DNA of 64,000 bases, taken from assembly GCF_003477705.1 (NCBI RefSeq), contig NZ_QUDV01000001.1:248001-312000 (forward strand), read 5' to 3'. Under the pieces are notes generated by a model. The model was not told the origin of the DNA and made no database searches. It saw nothing but the letters and a program-made list of their open reading frames with translations. This DNA comes from Dorea sp. AF36-15AT. GTDB lineage: Bacteria; Bacillota; Clostridia; Lachnospirales; Lachnospiraceae. Made by a program: the position numbers and the translations under genes. The first letter of the stretch is position 1. Each line of letters opens with the position of its first letter. Of the stretch, positions 15,358 to 27,713 are shown piece after piece.

Positions 15358-17007
15358 ATGAATAACAAAACAAAACAAACATATGTAATTGGACATAAGA
15401 ATCCGGACACAGATTCTATATGTTCAGCAATTGCTTATGCACATCTGAAGAAAGAGATTACCGGAGAGAGGTATTCTGCCAGAAGAGCAGGACAGATTAA
15501 TGAGGAGACACAGTATGTACTGAAGCGTTTTCAGATGCGGGCACCTAAGCTTTTACCAGACGTTAAGCTACAGCTGCAGGATGCAGAGATCAATAAGATT
15601 GAGGGCTGTGGACCGAATGTATCAATTAAGCGTGCATGGGAACTGCTGAAGAAGCAGAAGATGAAGACACTGCCGATTTTAGAGAACGATGAGCTGCTTG
15701 GTATTATCACAGCAGGAGATATCGCAAGCTCTTATATGGATATTTATGATAATACGATCCTGGCAGGGGCTAAGACACAGTATAGTAATATCATTGACAC
15801 CTTGGACGGAACACTGATCACGGGAGATCCGGAAAAATATTTTACAAAAGGTAAGGTATCCATTGGAGCTTCCAGTCCGGATCTGATGACAGAATTTATC
15901 GCACCGGACGATTTGGTAATCTTGGGGAACCGTTATGAATCACATTCCTGTGCGATTGATATTAATGTCAATTGTATCATCGTGTGCCAGAATGCAGTGG
16001 TATCAGAGGTATTGGTACGGAGAGCAGAGTCACAGGGAATTGTGATCATCCAGACACCGTATGACACATTCAATGTAGCGAGATTGATCAATCAGAGTAT
16101 TCCGGTGAAGCATTTTATGACACCGAAGGATCAACTGTGTAAGTTCTACATAGATGATTATATTGATGATATTCGTGAAGTAATCACGAAGCGTACATTC
16201 CGAGAGTTCCCAATTCTGAATAAGCAGGGCAAGCTGCAAGGATTCGTATCCAGACGTCGTGTCATGAATGTAAGTAAGAAGCAGGTGATCCTCGTAGATC
16301 ATAATGAGAGATCGCAGGCAGTAGATGGACTGGAAGAAGCAGAGATTATGGAGATCATCGATCACCACAGATTGGGGAATATTGAGACTGCAGGTCCAGT
16401 ATATTTCCGGAATCAGCCAGTAGGATGCACGGCTACGATTGTTTATCAGATGTATCAGGAGCATGGAGTAGAGATTACACCACAGTATGCAGGTATTCTG
16501 TGTTCAGCGATTATTTCCGATACATTGATGTTCCGTTCTCCGACTTGTACAGCAATCGATATCTCTACCGCAGAGCATCTGGCTCGGATCGCAGATGTTA
16601 ATATGGAAGAACTGTCGGCAGCGATGTTTAAGGCAGGAAGCAATCTGGAAGGAAAGACTCCGAAAGAACTCTTCTACAGAGATTTCAAACAGTTCCGTGT
16701 AGGAGATATGCAGTTTGGCGTTGGTCAGATTAATTCTATGGATGCAGAAGAGATTAAGAAGATGAAGGAGATGCTGAAGGATTATCTGCAGAAAGCATTG
16801 AGAGACAATCGTGTAGATATGATATTCTTTATGCTGACTAATATTATGACAGAATCTTCTGAGATTCTGTGCTGTGGACAGAATGCAAAGCAGATAGTGA
16901 TCGAAGCTTTTGACCTTCCGGAGGATTCAGAAGAGATCATACTTAAGAAAGTGGTGTCCAGAAAGAAGCAGGTCGTACCGCTTTTGATGTCTACATTGCA
17001 GCATTAA
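15358..17007 (+). CDS. Manganese-dependent inorganic pyrophosphatase with CBS and DRTGG domains
   Basis: A family II pyrophosphatase (DHH superfamily) of 549 residues. Metal-binding motifs are GHKNPDTDS at 12-20, VDHNE near 310 and DHHRLGN near 340. A CBS pair (about 65-125 and 245-305) split by a DRTGG domain is inserted into the catalytic domain, and a DHHA2 domain ends the protein. Characterised relatives are inhibited by AMP and activated by diadenosine polyphosphates through the insert. It hydrolyses pyrophosphate in the cytoplasm. GGGAG precedes the start. Confidence 0.92.
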   Translation: MNNKTKQTYVIGHKNPDTDSICSAIAYAHLKKEITGERYSARRAGQINEETQYVLKRFQMRAPKLLPDVKLQLQDAEINKIEGCGPNVSIKRAWELLKKQKMKTLPILENDELLGIITAGDIASSYMDIYDNTILAGAKTQYSNIIDTLDGTLITGDPEKYFTKGKVSIGASSPDLMTEFIAPDDLVILGNRYESHSCAIDINVNCIIVCQNAVVSEVLVRRAESQGIVIIQTPYDTFNVARLINQSIPVKHFMTPKDQLCKFYIDDYIDDIREVITKRTFREFPILNKQGKLQGFVSRRRVMNVSKKQVILVDHNERSQAVDGLEEAEIMEIIDHHRLGNIETAGPVYFRNQPVGCTATIVYQMYQEHGVEITPQYAGILCSAIISDTLMFRSPTCTAIDISTAEHLARIADVNMEELSAAMFKAGSNLEGKTPKELFYRDFKQFRVGDMQFGVGQINSMDAEEIKKMKEMLKDYLQKALRDNRVDMIFFMLTNIMTESSEILCCGQNAKQIVIEAFDLPEDSEEIILKKVVSRKKQVVPLLMSTLQH

Positions 17008-17027
17008 GACAACATTGGGAGAGCAGG

Positions 17028-17627
17028 ATGACGAAAGAAACATGGAAAGCAGGTAACATGATTTACCCTTTGCCGGCCGTTATGGTTAGTGCGGCAGACA
17101 AAGAAGGCAATCAGAATATTATTACGATAGCATGGACCGGAACTGTGTGCACGAATCCGGCGATGTTATATATTTCCGTCAGACCGGAACGATACACCTA
17201 TCATATGATCAAAGAGACGGGTGAATTTGTGGTGAACCTTACGACGAAGGATCTGGTCTATGCGACAGACTGGTGCGGCGTGAAGTCTGGCAGGGATGTA
17301 GATAAGTGGAAAGAGATGAAACTGACACCGGAGAAAGCAGAGAAGCTTGCATATGCACCGATGATTAAGGAGAGTCCGGTGAATATCGAGTGTAAGGTGA
17401 CAGAGATCAAAGAACTTGGAAGTCATCATATGTTTCTGGCGGAAGTGCAGGCAGTGCATGTGGATCAGGCATATATGACAGAGACTGGCAAGTTTGAACT
17501 GAATAAGACAGGACTGGTTGCATATTCTCATGGTACTTATCTGGAGACTGGGAAACCAATCGGCACATTTGGTTACAGCGTGCATAAAAATAAAAAGAAT
17601 ACTAAGAATAAAAAGAAGAAAAAATAA
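17028..17627 (+). CDS. Flavin reductase-like FMN-binding protein
   Basis: A 199-residue protein of the flavin reductase split-barrel family. The N-terminal YPLPAVMVSAADKEG and the block TIAWTGTVCTNPAMLYISVRPERYT are typical of the FMN-binding domain. The physiological substrate is unknown. The last 16 residues are almost all lysine and asparagine, a tail that is unusual for the family. It starts 20 bases after the pyrophosphatase gene and ends at a strong bidirectional terminator. Confidence 0.85.
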   Translation: MTKETWKAGNMIYPLPAVMVSAADKEGNQNIITIAWTGTVCTNPAMLYISVRPERYTYHMIKETGEFVVNLTTKDLVYATDWCGVKSGRDVDKWKEMKLTPEKAEKLAYAPMIKESPVNIECKVTEIKELGSHHMFLAEVQAVHVDQAYMTETGKFELNKTGLVAYSHGTYLETGKPIGTFGYSVHKNKKNTKNKKKKK

Positions 17628-17628
17628 T

Positions 17629-17669
17629 AAAAGACGTTTGCGTGACTATCGTTCATGCAAACGTCTTTT
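17629..17669. terminator. Bidirectional terminator
   Basis: A 13-bp perfect stem (17629-17641 with 17657-17669) has A and T runs at its ends. It serves both the flavin reductase gene and the convergent MATE gene. Confidence 0.88.
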
Positions 17670-17678
17670 TATCTTGTA

Positions 17679-19049
17679 TTATCGGTTCTCCAAAGGCTTT
17701 ACCTTTATTCGGTAGATTCGCTTTAACAGCAGTGCAGACAGGATTACGGAAACGATCTCTGCAATCGGGATAGCCCACCATACCATATGTAATCCGAACA
17801 GCTTAGCAAAGATAAATGCGACCGGAAGGATGACGAATAACTGTCTGGCAGCAGATACGAGCAAGCTGTAGACGCCATTTCCCAGTGCCTGGAATACAGA
17901 TCCGGCTACAATACAGAATCCAGCGAACAGGAAACTGAGAGAAATAATCCGCAGTGCCGGTTCTCCGATGGACAGCATATGTTCGGAAGCATTGAACAGC
18001 GCTTTCATCAGGAAGCCTGGAATGGTCTGGAAAATGATCAGACCGATTACCATAATCCCGATCGCGATCAGGATACTCATGCGGATTGTGTCGGTAATAC
18101 GTTTTTTATGTCCGGCACCGTAATTGTATGCGATGATCGGGATCATTCCATTATTCATACCAAATACCGGCATGAAGATAAAGCTCTGCAGTTTGAAATA
18201 TACACCATATACGGTTGCGGCAGTAGAAGAGAACATCAGCAGGATCTTATTCATACCAAATGTGGTGATAGATCCGATCGACTGCATGATGATTGATGGT
18301 ACGCCGACGCGGTAAATGGCTGATATGGTCTGCTTACAAGGACGGAAGCTTCTCATGTTAATGCTGATTTCGCGGTTCTTCTTTATATTGAAGTAGAAAG
18401 AGAGAAGAACAGCGATGACCTGACCGATTATAGTGGCAATTGCAGCTCCGGCAACTTCCAGTCTGGGCAGACCGAACAGTCCGAAGATCAGAATCGGATC
18501 CAGAATAATATTAATGATCGCGCCGAGTCCCTGAGTGATCATGTTGTAAATGGTCTTGCCTGTGGACTGTAGCAGTCTCTCAAATGTAATCTGCATGAAG
18601 ATACCGACAGACATGACACAGATGATAGTCATGTACTGTGTACCGTATTTGACGATCAGCGGGTCGCTGGTCTGCGCTGAGAAGAATGCATGCGAACAGG
18701 TAATGCCGATCACAGCGAATACGATACAGCTTATGATGCCGAGAAAGATACCGTTGCGGGCAGCGCGGTTGGCGCCCTTGAAATTCTTCTCGCCTAAGTT
18801 CCTTGACAGTAATGCATTGATACCGACTCCGGTTCCGGATGCCACTGAGATCATCAGAGTCTGGATCGGAAATGCCAGTGATACAGCTGTAAGAGCTTCT
18901 TCACACAACTTGGCAACGAACATGCTGTCTACAATGTTATACAGAGCCTGCACGAGCATGGAGATCATCATCGGCAGGGACATAGAAATAAGTAGTTTGG
19001 GAATAGGCATGATGCCCATTTTGTTTTCTGTTTGTACTGTCTGACTCAC
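17679..19049 (-). CDS. MATE-family efflux transporter
   Basis: A 456-residue protein with 12 predicted membrane segments in two homologous halves, the layout of multidrug and toxin extrusion pumps that exchange cations for drugs or metabolites. The GTG at 19049 is chosen as start because AAGGAAG lies about 7 bases upstream and the length then matches the family; the open frame extends 47 codons further without an obvious ribosome site and would run into the promoter. Substrate unknown. Confidence 0.88.
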   Translation of the reverse strand: MSQTVQTENKMGIMPIPKLLISMSLPMMISMLVQALYNIVDSMFVAKLCEEALTAVSLAFPIQTLMISVASGTGVGINALLSRNLGEKNFKGANRAARNGIFLGIISCIVFAVIGITCSHAFFSAQTSDPLIVKYGTQYMTIICVMSVGIFMQITFERLLQSTGKTIYNMITQGLGAIINIILDPILIFGLFGLPRLEVAGAAIATIIGQVIAVLLSFYFNIKKNREISINMRSFRPCKQTISAIYRVGVPSIIMQSIGSITTFGMNKILLMFSSTAATVYGVYFKLQSFIFMPVFGMNNGMIPIIAYNYGAGHKKRITDTIRMSILIAIGIMVIGLIIFQTIPGFLMKALFNASEHMLSIGEPALRIISLSFLFAGFCIVAGSVFQALGNGVYSLLVSAARQLFVILPVAFIFAKLFGLHMVWWAIPIAEIVSVILSALLLKRIYRIKVKPLENR

Positions 19050-19131
19050 GAGTACTCTTCCTTTCTTAACTATAAAAATATGTGAATATTTTACCGGGGT
19101 TATCCGGTCTGTAACAAAGCGTACAGCGGCA

Positions 19132-19160
19132 ATTATAACATTTTCATATATATAATGCAA
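19132..19160 (-). promoter_or_regulatory. Promoter of the MATE gene
   Basis: On the minus strand TTGCAT (19160-19155) and TATAAT (19137-19132) are 17 bases apart, about 80 bases upstream of the chosen GTG start. Confidence 0.6.
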
Positions 19161-19206
19161 TGTGCAACATACCCTATTTAGCATTTTCATATGATAAATA
19201 AGGAAA

Positions 19207-19950
19207 ATGTGTGAGGTATGGAAACGGATTATGAGAATGAATGGAAAAAAAGATGGTGTGCTGATGGCGTGTTACGCCTGTTTACTGGTGATTGGCGGAT
19301 TATTAACATGGTTGAAATATGACTATAATGCAGTAAAAATGGAGGATGTGCGAGAAGCATGTGGCTATGTCAGCGCATCAGCGATGCCTGTTGAAACACC
19401 AAAGATTGCGCTTACATTTGACGATGGTCCAAGCGCTGCGTGGACACCGGCTCTGTTGGATGGGCTGAAAGAGAGGGGCGTGAAAGCAACCTTCTTTTTA
19501 ATAGGAGAAAATGCAGATAAAAATCCGGAGATTGTGAAACGTATGGCCGAGGAGGGACATCTGATCGGCAATCATACCTATCATCATGTGGAACTCACAA
19601 AGGTATCGGAAAATGAAGCACGGCTGGAACTTGCAGATACCAGTGCTGTGATTGTCAGGATCACAGGAAAAGAGCCGGAGTATATGCGTCCGCCGTTTGG
19701 CGCATGGCAGCGAAAATTAGAACAGGAGATCCAGATGCTTCCTGTGCTTTGGACCATTGATCCACTGGACTGGACGACGGAGAATCAAGATGAGATCGTA
19801 AATAAAGTAGTGACGGAGGCAGAAGAAAATGATATTATTCTATTGCATGACTGTTATAAAAGTTCGATAGAAGCCGGCCTCCGGATCGTAGATATTCTTC
19901 AGGAGGAAGGCTTTATGTTTGTAACGGTAGATGAATTACTATTGAACTGA
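19207..19950 (+). CDS. Polysaccharide deacetylase (NodB-like), membrane anchored
   Basis: A 247-residue carbohydrate esterase of family 4. A single membrane segment (about 16-36) precedes the NodB domain. The catalytic motifs are TFDDGP (70-75), GNHTYHH, RPPFG and DPLDW, followed by LLHD, so the metal site looks complete. It should act outside the cell on peptidoglycan or another N-acetylated glycan. The start could be 19207 or the ATG at 19237; neither has a strong ribosome site. Confidence 0.85.
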   Translation: MCEVWKRIMRMNGKKDGVLMACYACLLVIGGLLTWLKYDYNAVKMEDVREACGYVSASAMPVETPKIALTFDDGPSAAWTPALLDGLKERGVKATFFLIGENADKNPEIVKRMAEEGHLIGNHTYHHVELTKVSENEARLELADTSAVIVRITGKEPEYMRPPFGAWQRKLEQEIQMLPVLWTIDPLDWTTENQDEIVNKVVTEAEENDIILLHDCYKSSIEAGLRIVDILQEEGFMFVTVDELLLN

Positions 19951-20001
19951 TGAAATGAAAAGGTTAAGAATACAAAAGAGAGTTGAAAGGACAGATTTGA
20001 G

Positions 20002-21318
20002 ATGGATTTATTTGAATATGTAAGAGAAAAGAATCTGGAGAAGGAAGCACCGCTAGCGTCACGGCTTCGTCCGACGACGCTGGAAGAGGTGGTAGGACAG
20101 CAGCATATTATAGGAAAGGATAAGCTTTTATATCGGGCTATTAAGGCGGACAAGCTGAGCTCCATTATCTTCTATGGACCGCCGGGAACTGGTAAGACGA
20201 CGCTTGCTAAAGTGATCGCGCATACGACCAGCGCGGAATTTAGGCAGATCAATGCCACGGTTGCAGGTAAAAAGGATATGGAGGATGTAATAAAGAAAGC
20301 GCAGGATCTGAAAGGAATGTATCAGAAGAAGACGATCCTTTTCGTAGATGAGATTCACCGCTTTAACAAAGGGCAACAGGATTATCTGCTTCCGTTTGTG
20401 GAGGACGGTACGATCATACTGATCGGAGCAACGACTGAGAATCCGTATTTTGAGGTGAACAGTGCGTTGATTTCCAGATCCAGTATCTTTGAACTGAAAC
20501 CGCTGAGTAAGGAAGATATTAAAAAGCTTTTGGAGCGTGCGGTATATGATGTCGATAAAGGTATGGGAAGCTACGGCGCAGTGATCGATGAGGAGGCACT
20601 CGATTTTCTGGCAGATGTGGCAGGCGGTGATGCGAGAAGCGCACTGAATGCGGTAGAGCTTGGAATCCTTACTACGGAACGGAGCACGGATGACAAGATC
20701 CATATTACAATCGATGTGGCTGCTGAATGTATTCAGAAACGAGTCATGAATTATGATAAAACCGGAGACAATCATTACGATACCATTTCTGCATTTATCA
20801 AAAGCATGCGTGGCTCAGATCCGGATGCGGCAGTATATTATCTTGCTAAGATGCTTTATGCCGGCGAGGATATTAAGTTTATTGCCAGACGTATTATGAT
20901 CTGTGCGGCAGAAGATGTGGGTAATGCAGATCCGATGGCGCTCACTGTGGCAGTCTCGGCATCACAGGCAATTGAGCGGATCGGTATGCCTGAGGCACAG
21001 ATCATTTTGTCTCAGGCAGCAATCTACGTGGCAACTGCACCAAAGAGCAATTCTGCGGTCAATGCGATTTTTGAGGCAATGGATAATGTTAAGAAAATGA
21101 AGACCACAGTGCCGTCATATCTCCAGGACGCCCATTACGGCGGTGCGGCTAATATGGGACGGGGCATCGGTTATAAATACGCACATGATTATCCGAATCA
21201 TTATGTGGAACAGCAATATCTCCCGGATGAGATCAAGGATGAGAAATTTTACCATCCAAGTGATAATGGACATGAGAAAGATATCAAAGAATGGATGAAT
21301 TTTCTAAAAAATGTATAA
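20002..21318 (+). CDS. rarA: Replication-associated recombination protein RarA
   Basis: A 438-residue AAA+ ATPase of the RarA/MgsA/WRNIP1 family that acts at stalled replication forks. Walker A GPPGTGKTT is at 59-67, Walker B LFVDEIHRF near 112, and the C-terminal tetramerisation region contains the conserved DAHYGGA and MGRGIGYKYAHDYP blocks. GAAAGGA precedes the start. It is the last gene before the heat-shock operon. Confidence 0.94.
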   Translation: MDLFEYVREKNLEKEAPLASRLRPTTLEEVVGQQHIIGKDKLLYRAIKADKLSSIIFYGPPGTGKTTLAKVIAHTTSAEFRQINATVAGKKDMEDVIKKAQDLKGMYQKKTILFVDEIHRFNKGQQDYLLPFVEDGTIILIGATTENPYFEVNSALISRSSIFELKPLSKEDIKKLLERAVYDVDKGMGSYGAVIDEEALDFLADVAGGDARSALNAVELGILTTERSTDDKIHITIDVAAECIQKRVMNYDKTGDNHYDTISAFIKSMRGSDPDAAVYYLAKMLYAGEDIKFIARRIMICAAEDVGNADPMALTVAVSASQAIERIGMPEAQIILSQAAIYVATAPKSNSAVNAIFEAMDNVKKMKTTVPSYLQDAHYGGAANMGRGIGYKYAHDYPNHYVEQQYLPDEIKDEKFYHPSDNGHEKDIKEWMNFLKNV

Positions 21319-21324
21319 ACGGTG

Positions 21325-21394
21325 TTGACAAATGAAACACCTGGTGATAGATTAATAACTGTAAAGATTAGCACTCGAAAGAAGTGAGTGCTAA
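21325..21394 (+). promoter_or_regulatory. Heat-shock promoter with CIRCE operator
   Basis: TTGACA (21325-21330) and TAGATT (21348-21353), 17 bases apart, are followed by a perfect CIRCE element at 21368-21394: TTAGCACTC, nine bases, GAGTGCTAA. HrcA, the product of the first gene, binds this operator and represses the operon at normal temperature. Confidence 0.95.
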
Positions 21395-21416
21395 TAAGCT
21401 GAAAGGAGGAAGCCAG

Positions 21417-22460
21417 ATGCAGGCAAGAGAAGAGTTAAGCGAAAGAAAGCTTACGATATTGCATGCGATTATCCAGACATATCTGGAGACAGGTGAGCCG
21501 GTAGGTTCCAGAACGATTTCCAAGTATTCGGATCTGAACTTGAGCTCAGCGACCATTCGTAATGAGATGGCCGACCTGGAAGAACTGGGTTACATCCTGC
21601 AGCCACACACATCTGCCGGAAGGATTCCATCAGATAAAGGATACCGTTTATATGTGGATATGCTGATGGAAGAGAAAGAGCAGGAGCTCAACGATATGCA
21701 GGAGCAGATGCTTGAGAAAGCCGACAAGATGGATCAGTTATTGAGTCAGGCAGCAAAGGTTCTGGCGAATAACACGAATTATGCGACGATGGTTTCCGCA
21801 CCAGTGAATAATGCGAATAAGATTAAGTTCATTCAGTTATCCAATGTGGATGAAGAACAGTTACTTGCAGTTATTGTACTGGGAGGTAACGTGATCAAGA
21901 ACAAGATCATTACCATGGATGAGCAGCTCAGTAATGAGAACCTGCTGAAGCTTAACATGCTTCTTAATACGAGTCTGAATGGTATGTCTATTGAAGAGAT
22001 TAATCTTGGACTGATCGCCAGACTGAAGGAGCAGGCAGGTATTCACAGCGCAGTAGTCAGTGATGTGTTGGATGCAGTCGCAGATGCCATTCAGGTAGAT
22101 GACGGTATGCATATTTACACCAGCGGCGCGACCAACATTTTCCGTTATCCGGAGTTATCCGATAAACAGAGCGCGCAGGAGATCATCAGTGCTTTTGAAG
22201 AGAAGCAGCAGTTATCCGAATTGGTGACACAGACACTGGCACAGGAAGACAACACAGGTATTCAGGTATACATCGGTGATGAGACGCCTGTACAGACAAT
22301 GAAGGACTGCAGTGTTGTGACAGCTACATACGAGCTGGGAGAAGGAATGAAAGGTACGATTGGTATCATCGGACCAAAGCGTATGGATTATGAACATGTA
22401 TTAAAATCGCTGAAGAAGCTGCAGAGCGAATTGGATGCGATTTTCCATAAATCAGAATAG
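21417..22460 (+). CDS. hrcA: Heat-inducible transcription repressor HrcA
   Basis: A 347-residue repressor with an N-terminal winged helix (RKLTILHAIIQTYLETGEPV, then SSATIRNEMADLEELGYI). It binds CIRCE and needs GroEL for activity in known systems. The ATG at 21417 with AAAGGAGG upstream is used; the upstream in-frame GTG at 21384 lies within the operator. First gene of hrcA-grpE-dnaK-dnaJ. Confidence 0.95.
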   Translation: MQAREELSERKLTILHAIIQTYLETGEPVGSRTISKYSDLNLSSATIRNEMADLEELGYILQPHTSAGRIPSDKGYRLYVDMLMEEKEQELNDMQEQMLEKADKMDQLLSQAAKVLANNTNYATMVSAPVNNANKIKFIQLSNVDEEQLLAVIVLGGNVIKNKIITMDEQLSNENLLKLNMLLNTSLNGMSIEEINLGLIARLKEQAGIHSAVVSDVLDAVADAIQVDDGMHIYTSGATNIFRYPELSDKQSAQEIISAFEEKQQLSELVTQTLAQEDNTGIQVYIGDETPVQTMKDCSVVTATYELGEGMKGTIGIIGPKRMDYEHVLKSLKKLQSELDAIFHKSE

Positions 22461-22480
22461 AAGAGAAAGGTGGTATACCA

Positions 22481-25034
<2,554 letters not shown>

Positions 25035-25169
25035 TCCTTGAGTGACCAGGGAACTGGTACTAAGGTGGTTCTGCTGGACCGGTGGAGGTGACGAAACCGG
25101 TCTGGCAGATTTCTTTGTATAAAAATATTTATGTAAAAACTGCATGTTTTGAATTAAGGAGAAGTGGTT

Positions 25170-26348
25170 ATGGCGGAGAAACGCGACTATTATGAGGTGC
25201 TTGGAGTCAGCAAGGATGTTGATGATGCAACTCTGAAGAAAGCATACAGAAAGGTTGCTAAGAAATACCATCCGGATATGAATCCGGGAGACAAGGAAGC
25301 TGAGAAGAAGTTCAAAGAAGCTTCGGAGGCATATGCTGTACTTAGTGACCCGGAGAAGAGAAGACAGTATGATCAGTTCGGTCATGCGGCATTTGAAGGC
25401 GGTGCAGGTGGTGCCGGCGGATATGGTGGATTTGATTTTAATGGTGCTGATTTTAGCGATATATTCGGCGATATATTTGGAGATCTGTTTGGCGGCAGTC
25501 GCAGAGGCGGCGGTCGTGCAAATCAGGGGCCAATGAAAGGTATGAACATTCGTAAAGCAGTGCGCATCACCTTTGAAGAGGCTGTGTTTGGATGTGAAAA
25601 AGAGATTGATGTAGTATTGAAAGATCCTTGTACCAAGTGTAATGGTACCGGAGCTAAGCCGGGTACTTCACCGGAGACCTGTAGCAAATGTGGCGGCAAA
25701 GGTCAGGTTGTATATACACAGCAGTCATTGTTTGGTATGGTACAGAATGTACAGACTTGTCCGGACTGTGGCGGAACCGGTAAGATTATCCGTGAGAAGT
25801 GTCCGGATTGTGGAGGTACGGGATATACATCCAGCAGAAAGAAGATTTCGGTATCGATTCCTGCAGGTATTGATAATGGTCAGAGTGTACGTATTCGCGA
25901 AAAGGGTGAACCAGGTGTAAATGGTGGACCGAGAGGAGATCTGCTGGTAGAGGTGGCTGTATCCAGACATCCAATCTTCCAGAGACAGGATATGCATATC
26001 TTCTCTACCGTACCGATTTCCTTTGCACAGGCAGCACTTGGCGGTGATGTGAAGATTAAGACGGTAGACGGGGATGTTATTTATACGGTTAAGCCAGGCA
26101 CAAAAACGGATACAAAGATTCGATTAAAAGGCAAAGGTGTACCGTCTGTACGTAATTCTCAGATCCGTGGAGATCACTATGTAACGCTGGTAATCCAGAC
26201 ACCGGAGAAGCTGAGTGCAGAGGCGAAAGAGGCACTGCGCAGGTTTGATGAACTGTCCGGTAATTCACTGAATCAGGATCTGGATGACAAGAAGCACAAA
26301 GCGAAGAAAAGTTTCAAAGAAAAAGTAAAAGAAGCGTTTGAAGATTAA
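25170..26348 (+). CDS. dnaJ: Chaperone DnaJ (Hsp40)
   Basis: A 392-residue type I DnaJ. The J domain (residues 1-70) contains HPD in [10 protein letters not shown], a Gly/Phe-rich region follows, and the zinc-binding domain has four CxxCxGxG repeats ([24 protein letters not shown] twice). It delivers substrates to DnaK. The ATG at 25170 follows AAGGAG. A 135-base gap with a short dyad separates it from dnaK. Confidence 0.96.
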   Translation: MAEKRDYYEVLGVSKDVDDATLKKAYRKVAKKYHPDMNPGDKEAEKKFKEASEAYAVLSDPEKRRQYDQFGHAAFEGGAGGAGGYGGFDFNGADFSDIFGDIFGDLFGGSRRGGGRANQGPMKGMNIRKAVRITFEEAVFGCEKEIDVVLKDPCTKCNGTGAKPGTSPETCSKCGGKGQVVYTQQSLFGMVQNVQTCPDCGGTGKIIREKCPDCGGTGYTSSRKKISVSIPAGIDNGQSVRIREKGEPGVNGGPRGDLLVEVAVSRHPIFQRQDMHIFSTVPISFAQAALGGDVKIKTVDGDVIYTVKPGTKTDTKIRLKGKGVPSVRNSQIRGDHYVTLVIQTPEKLSAEAKEALRRFDELSGNSLNQDLDDKKHKAKKSFKEKVKEAFED

Positions 26349-26371
26349 CAGATTTGTGCATAGGGGGATAT

Positions 26372-27328
26372 ATGATCTTACTCAGTAAAGAAGAAATAGA
26401 AAAGCTGATTGATCCAAATGAAATGATGGATCAGATTGAAGAGGCATATCGATTGTATGGAGAGAATCAATTCTTCATGCCTCCTCGCCCGGTGATTGAA
26501 CATGATAATAAGTCGTTGATTTATATGCCATGTTATACGGATGATGTGATTGGCACCAAGATTCTGACGATATTTCCGGAGAATTCAAAGCTTGGACTTC
26601 CGTCTATTGATGGCGTAATCCTGTTGAATAATGCTGTGACAGGTGCTCCGGAAGCATTGCTTGACGGACAGTCTGTAACTGCCTGGAGGACAGGTGCAGT
26701 TGGCGGTGTGGGTATCCGTCATCTGTCACGTAAGGATTGTCATACAGTAGGCATCATAGGAGCAGGAGCGCAGGGATTCCATCTGGCATTATATGCATGC
26801 GCAGCCAGAGATATCCATACCGTATACATTTACAATCACAGTGACAGAGATCTTACAGATTTTATTGCAAGATTGGAGAAAGCGATTGATAATCCGAATA
26901 CAAAAGTGGTATGGTGTAAGAAGACAGAAGAACTGGTGAAACACAGTGATATTATCTGTACTGCTACACCATCTGCCGTTCCGGTACTTCCGAACGATAA
27001 GGAACTGCTGCGTGGCAAATGTATTATCGCAATCGGATCATACACACCGGAGATGCGTGAGATACCGGATGCCATCTGGGATCTGACGGATAAGGTATAT
27101 ATCGAGCTTCCGTATGCATGTGAGGAGGCGGGTGATCTCAGTCAGCCGATTGCAGAGGGAAGATTGAAAAAAGAGCAGGCGGTTCTTATGAGTGATTTCC
27201 TGAAATCCGATGCAGATGAAGACCAGATTGCGGCGGGTACAACATATTTCAAATCCGTAGGAATGGCACTCTTCGATATATGTGTGGCACAGAAATTATT
27301 AGCAAAGTCAAAGGAGAAACAGCAATGA
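26372..27328 (+). CDS. Ornithine cyclodeaminase / mu-crystallin family protein
   Basis: A 318-residue NAD(P)-binding enzyme of the OCD/mu-crystallin family. The Rossmann motif GIIGAGAQGFHLAL and the block AWRTGAVGGVG are characteristic. Members include ornithine cyclodeaminase, alanine dehydrogenase and ketimine reductases; the sequence does not decide among them. The ATG at 26372 follows GGGGG. The stop overlaps the start of the RidA gene by four bases (ATGA), so the two are coupled. Confidence 0.85.
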   Translation: MILLSKEEIEKLIDPNEMMDQIEEAYRLYGENQFFMPPRPVIEHDNKSLIYMPCYTDDVIGTKILTIFPENSKLGLPSIDGVILLNNAVTGAPEALLDGQSVTAWRTGAVGGVGIRHLSRKDCHTVGIIGAGAQGFHLALYACAARDIHTVYIYNHSDRDLTDFIARLEKAIDNPNTKVVWCKKTEELVKHSDIICTATPSAVPVLPNDKELLRGKCIIAIGSYTPEMREIPDAIWDLTDKVYIELPYACEEAGDLSQPIAEGRLKKEQAVLMSDFLKSDADEDQIAAGTTYFKSVGMALFDICVAQKLLAKSKEKQQ

Positions 27329-27702
27329 AAGTAGTAGCAACAGAAAAAGCACCAAAAGCATTAGGACCATATTCGCAGGGATACGTACACGCCGGTGTAC
27401 TGTACACGGCAGGACAGATTGCAATTGATCCAGCAGTGAACGATGTGACTGCAACTACGATTGAAGAACAGACAGAGCAGGTATGCAAGAACCTGGGTGA
27501 AGTTCTGAAAGAAGCAGGAACAGATTTTGCACATGTACTTAAGACCACATGTTTCCTGGCTGATATGGGAGACTTTGGTGCATTTAATGAAGTATATGGT
27601 AAGTACTTTACATCCAAACCAGCAAGAAGCTGTGTCGCAGTAAAGACTCTTCCAAAGGGAGTTTTGTGTGAAGTAGAACTGATTGCAGCAGTAGAAGAGT
27701 AG
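27325..27702 (+). CDS. RidA-family reactive intermediate deaminase
   Basis: A 125-residue RidA/YjgF/UK114 protein that hydrolyses enamine/imine intermediates. Typical features are KAPKALGPYSQG, YTAGQIAIDP, and the C-terminal RSCVAVKTLPKGVLCEVE with the conserved arginine that binds the carboxylate. The gene overlaps the upstream OCD-family gene by four bases; such an enzyme can release imines, which fits the pairing. Confidence 0.92.
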   Translation: MKVVATEKAPKALGPYSQGYVHAGVLYTAGQIAIDPAVNDVTATTIEEQTEQVCKNLGEVLKEAGTDFAHVLKTTCFLADMGDFGAFNEVYGKYFTSKPARSCVAVKTLPKGVLCEVELIAAVEE

Positions 27703-27713
27703 GAGGAATCATC

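Noticed and set aside
21384-21416. GTG-started extension of HrcA
   Set aside because: It lies within the CIRCE element; AAAGGAGG before 21417 sets the start.
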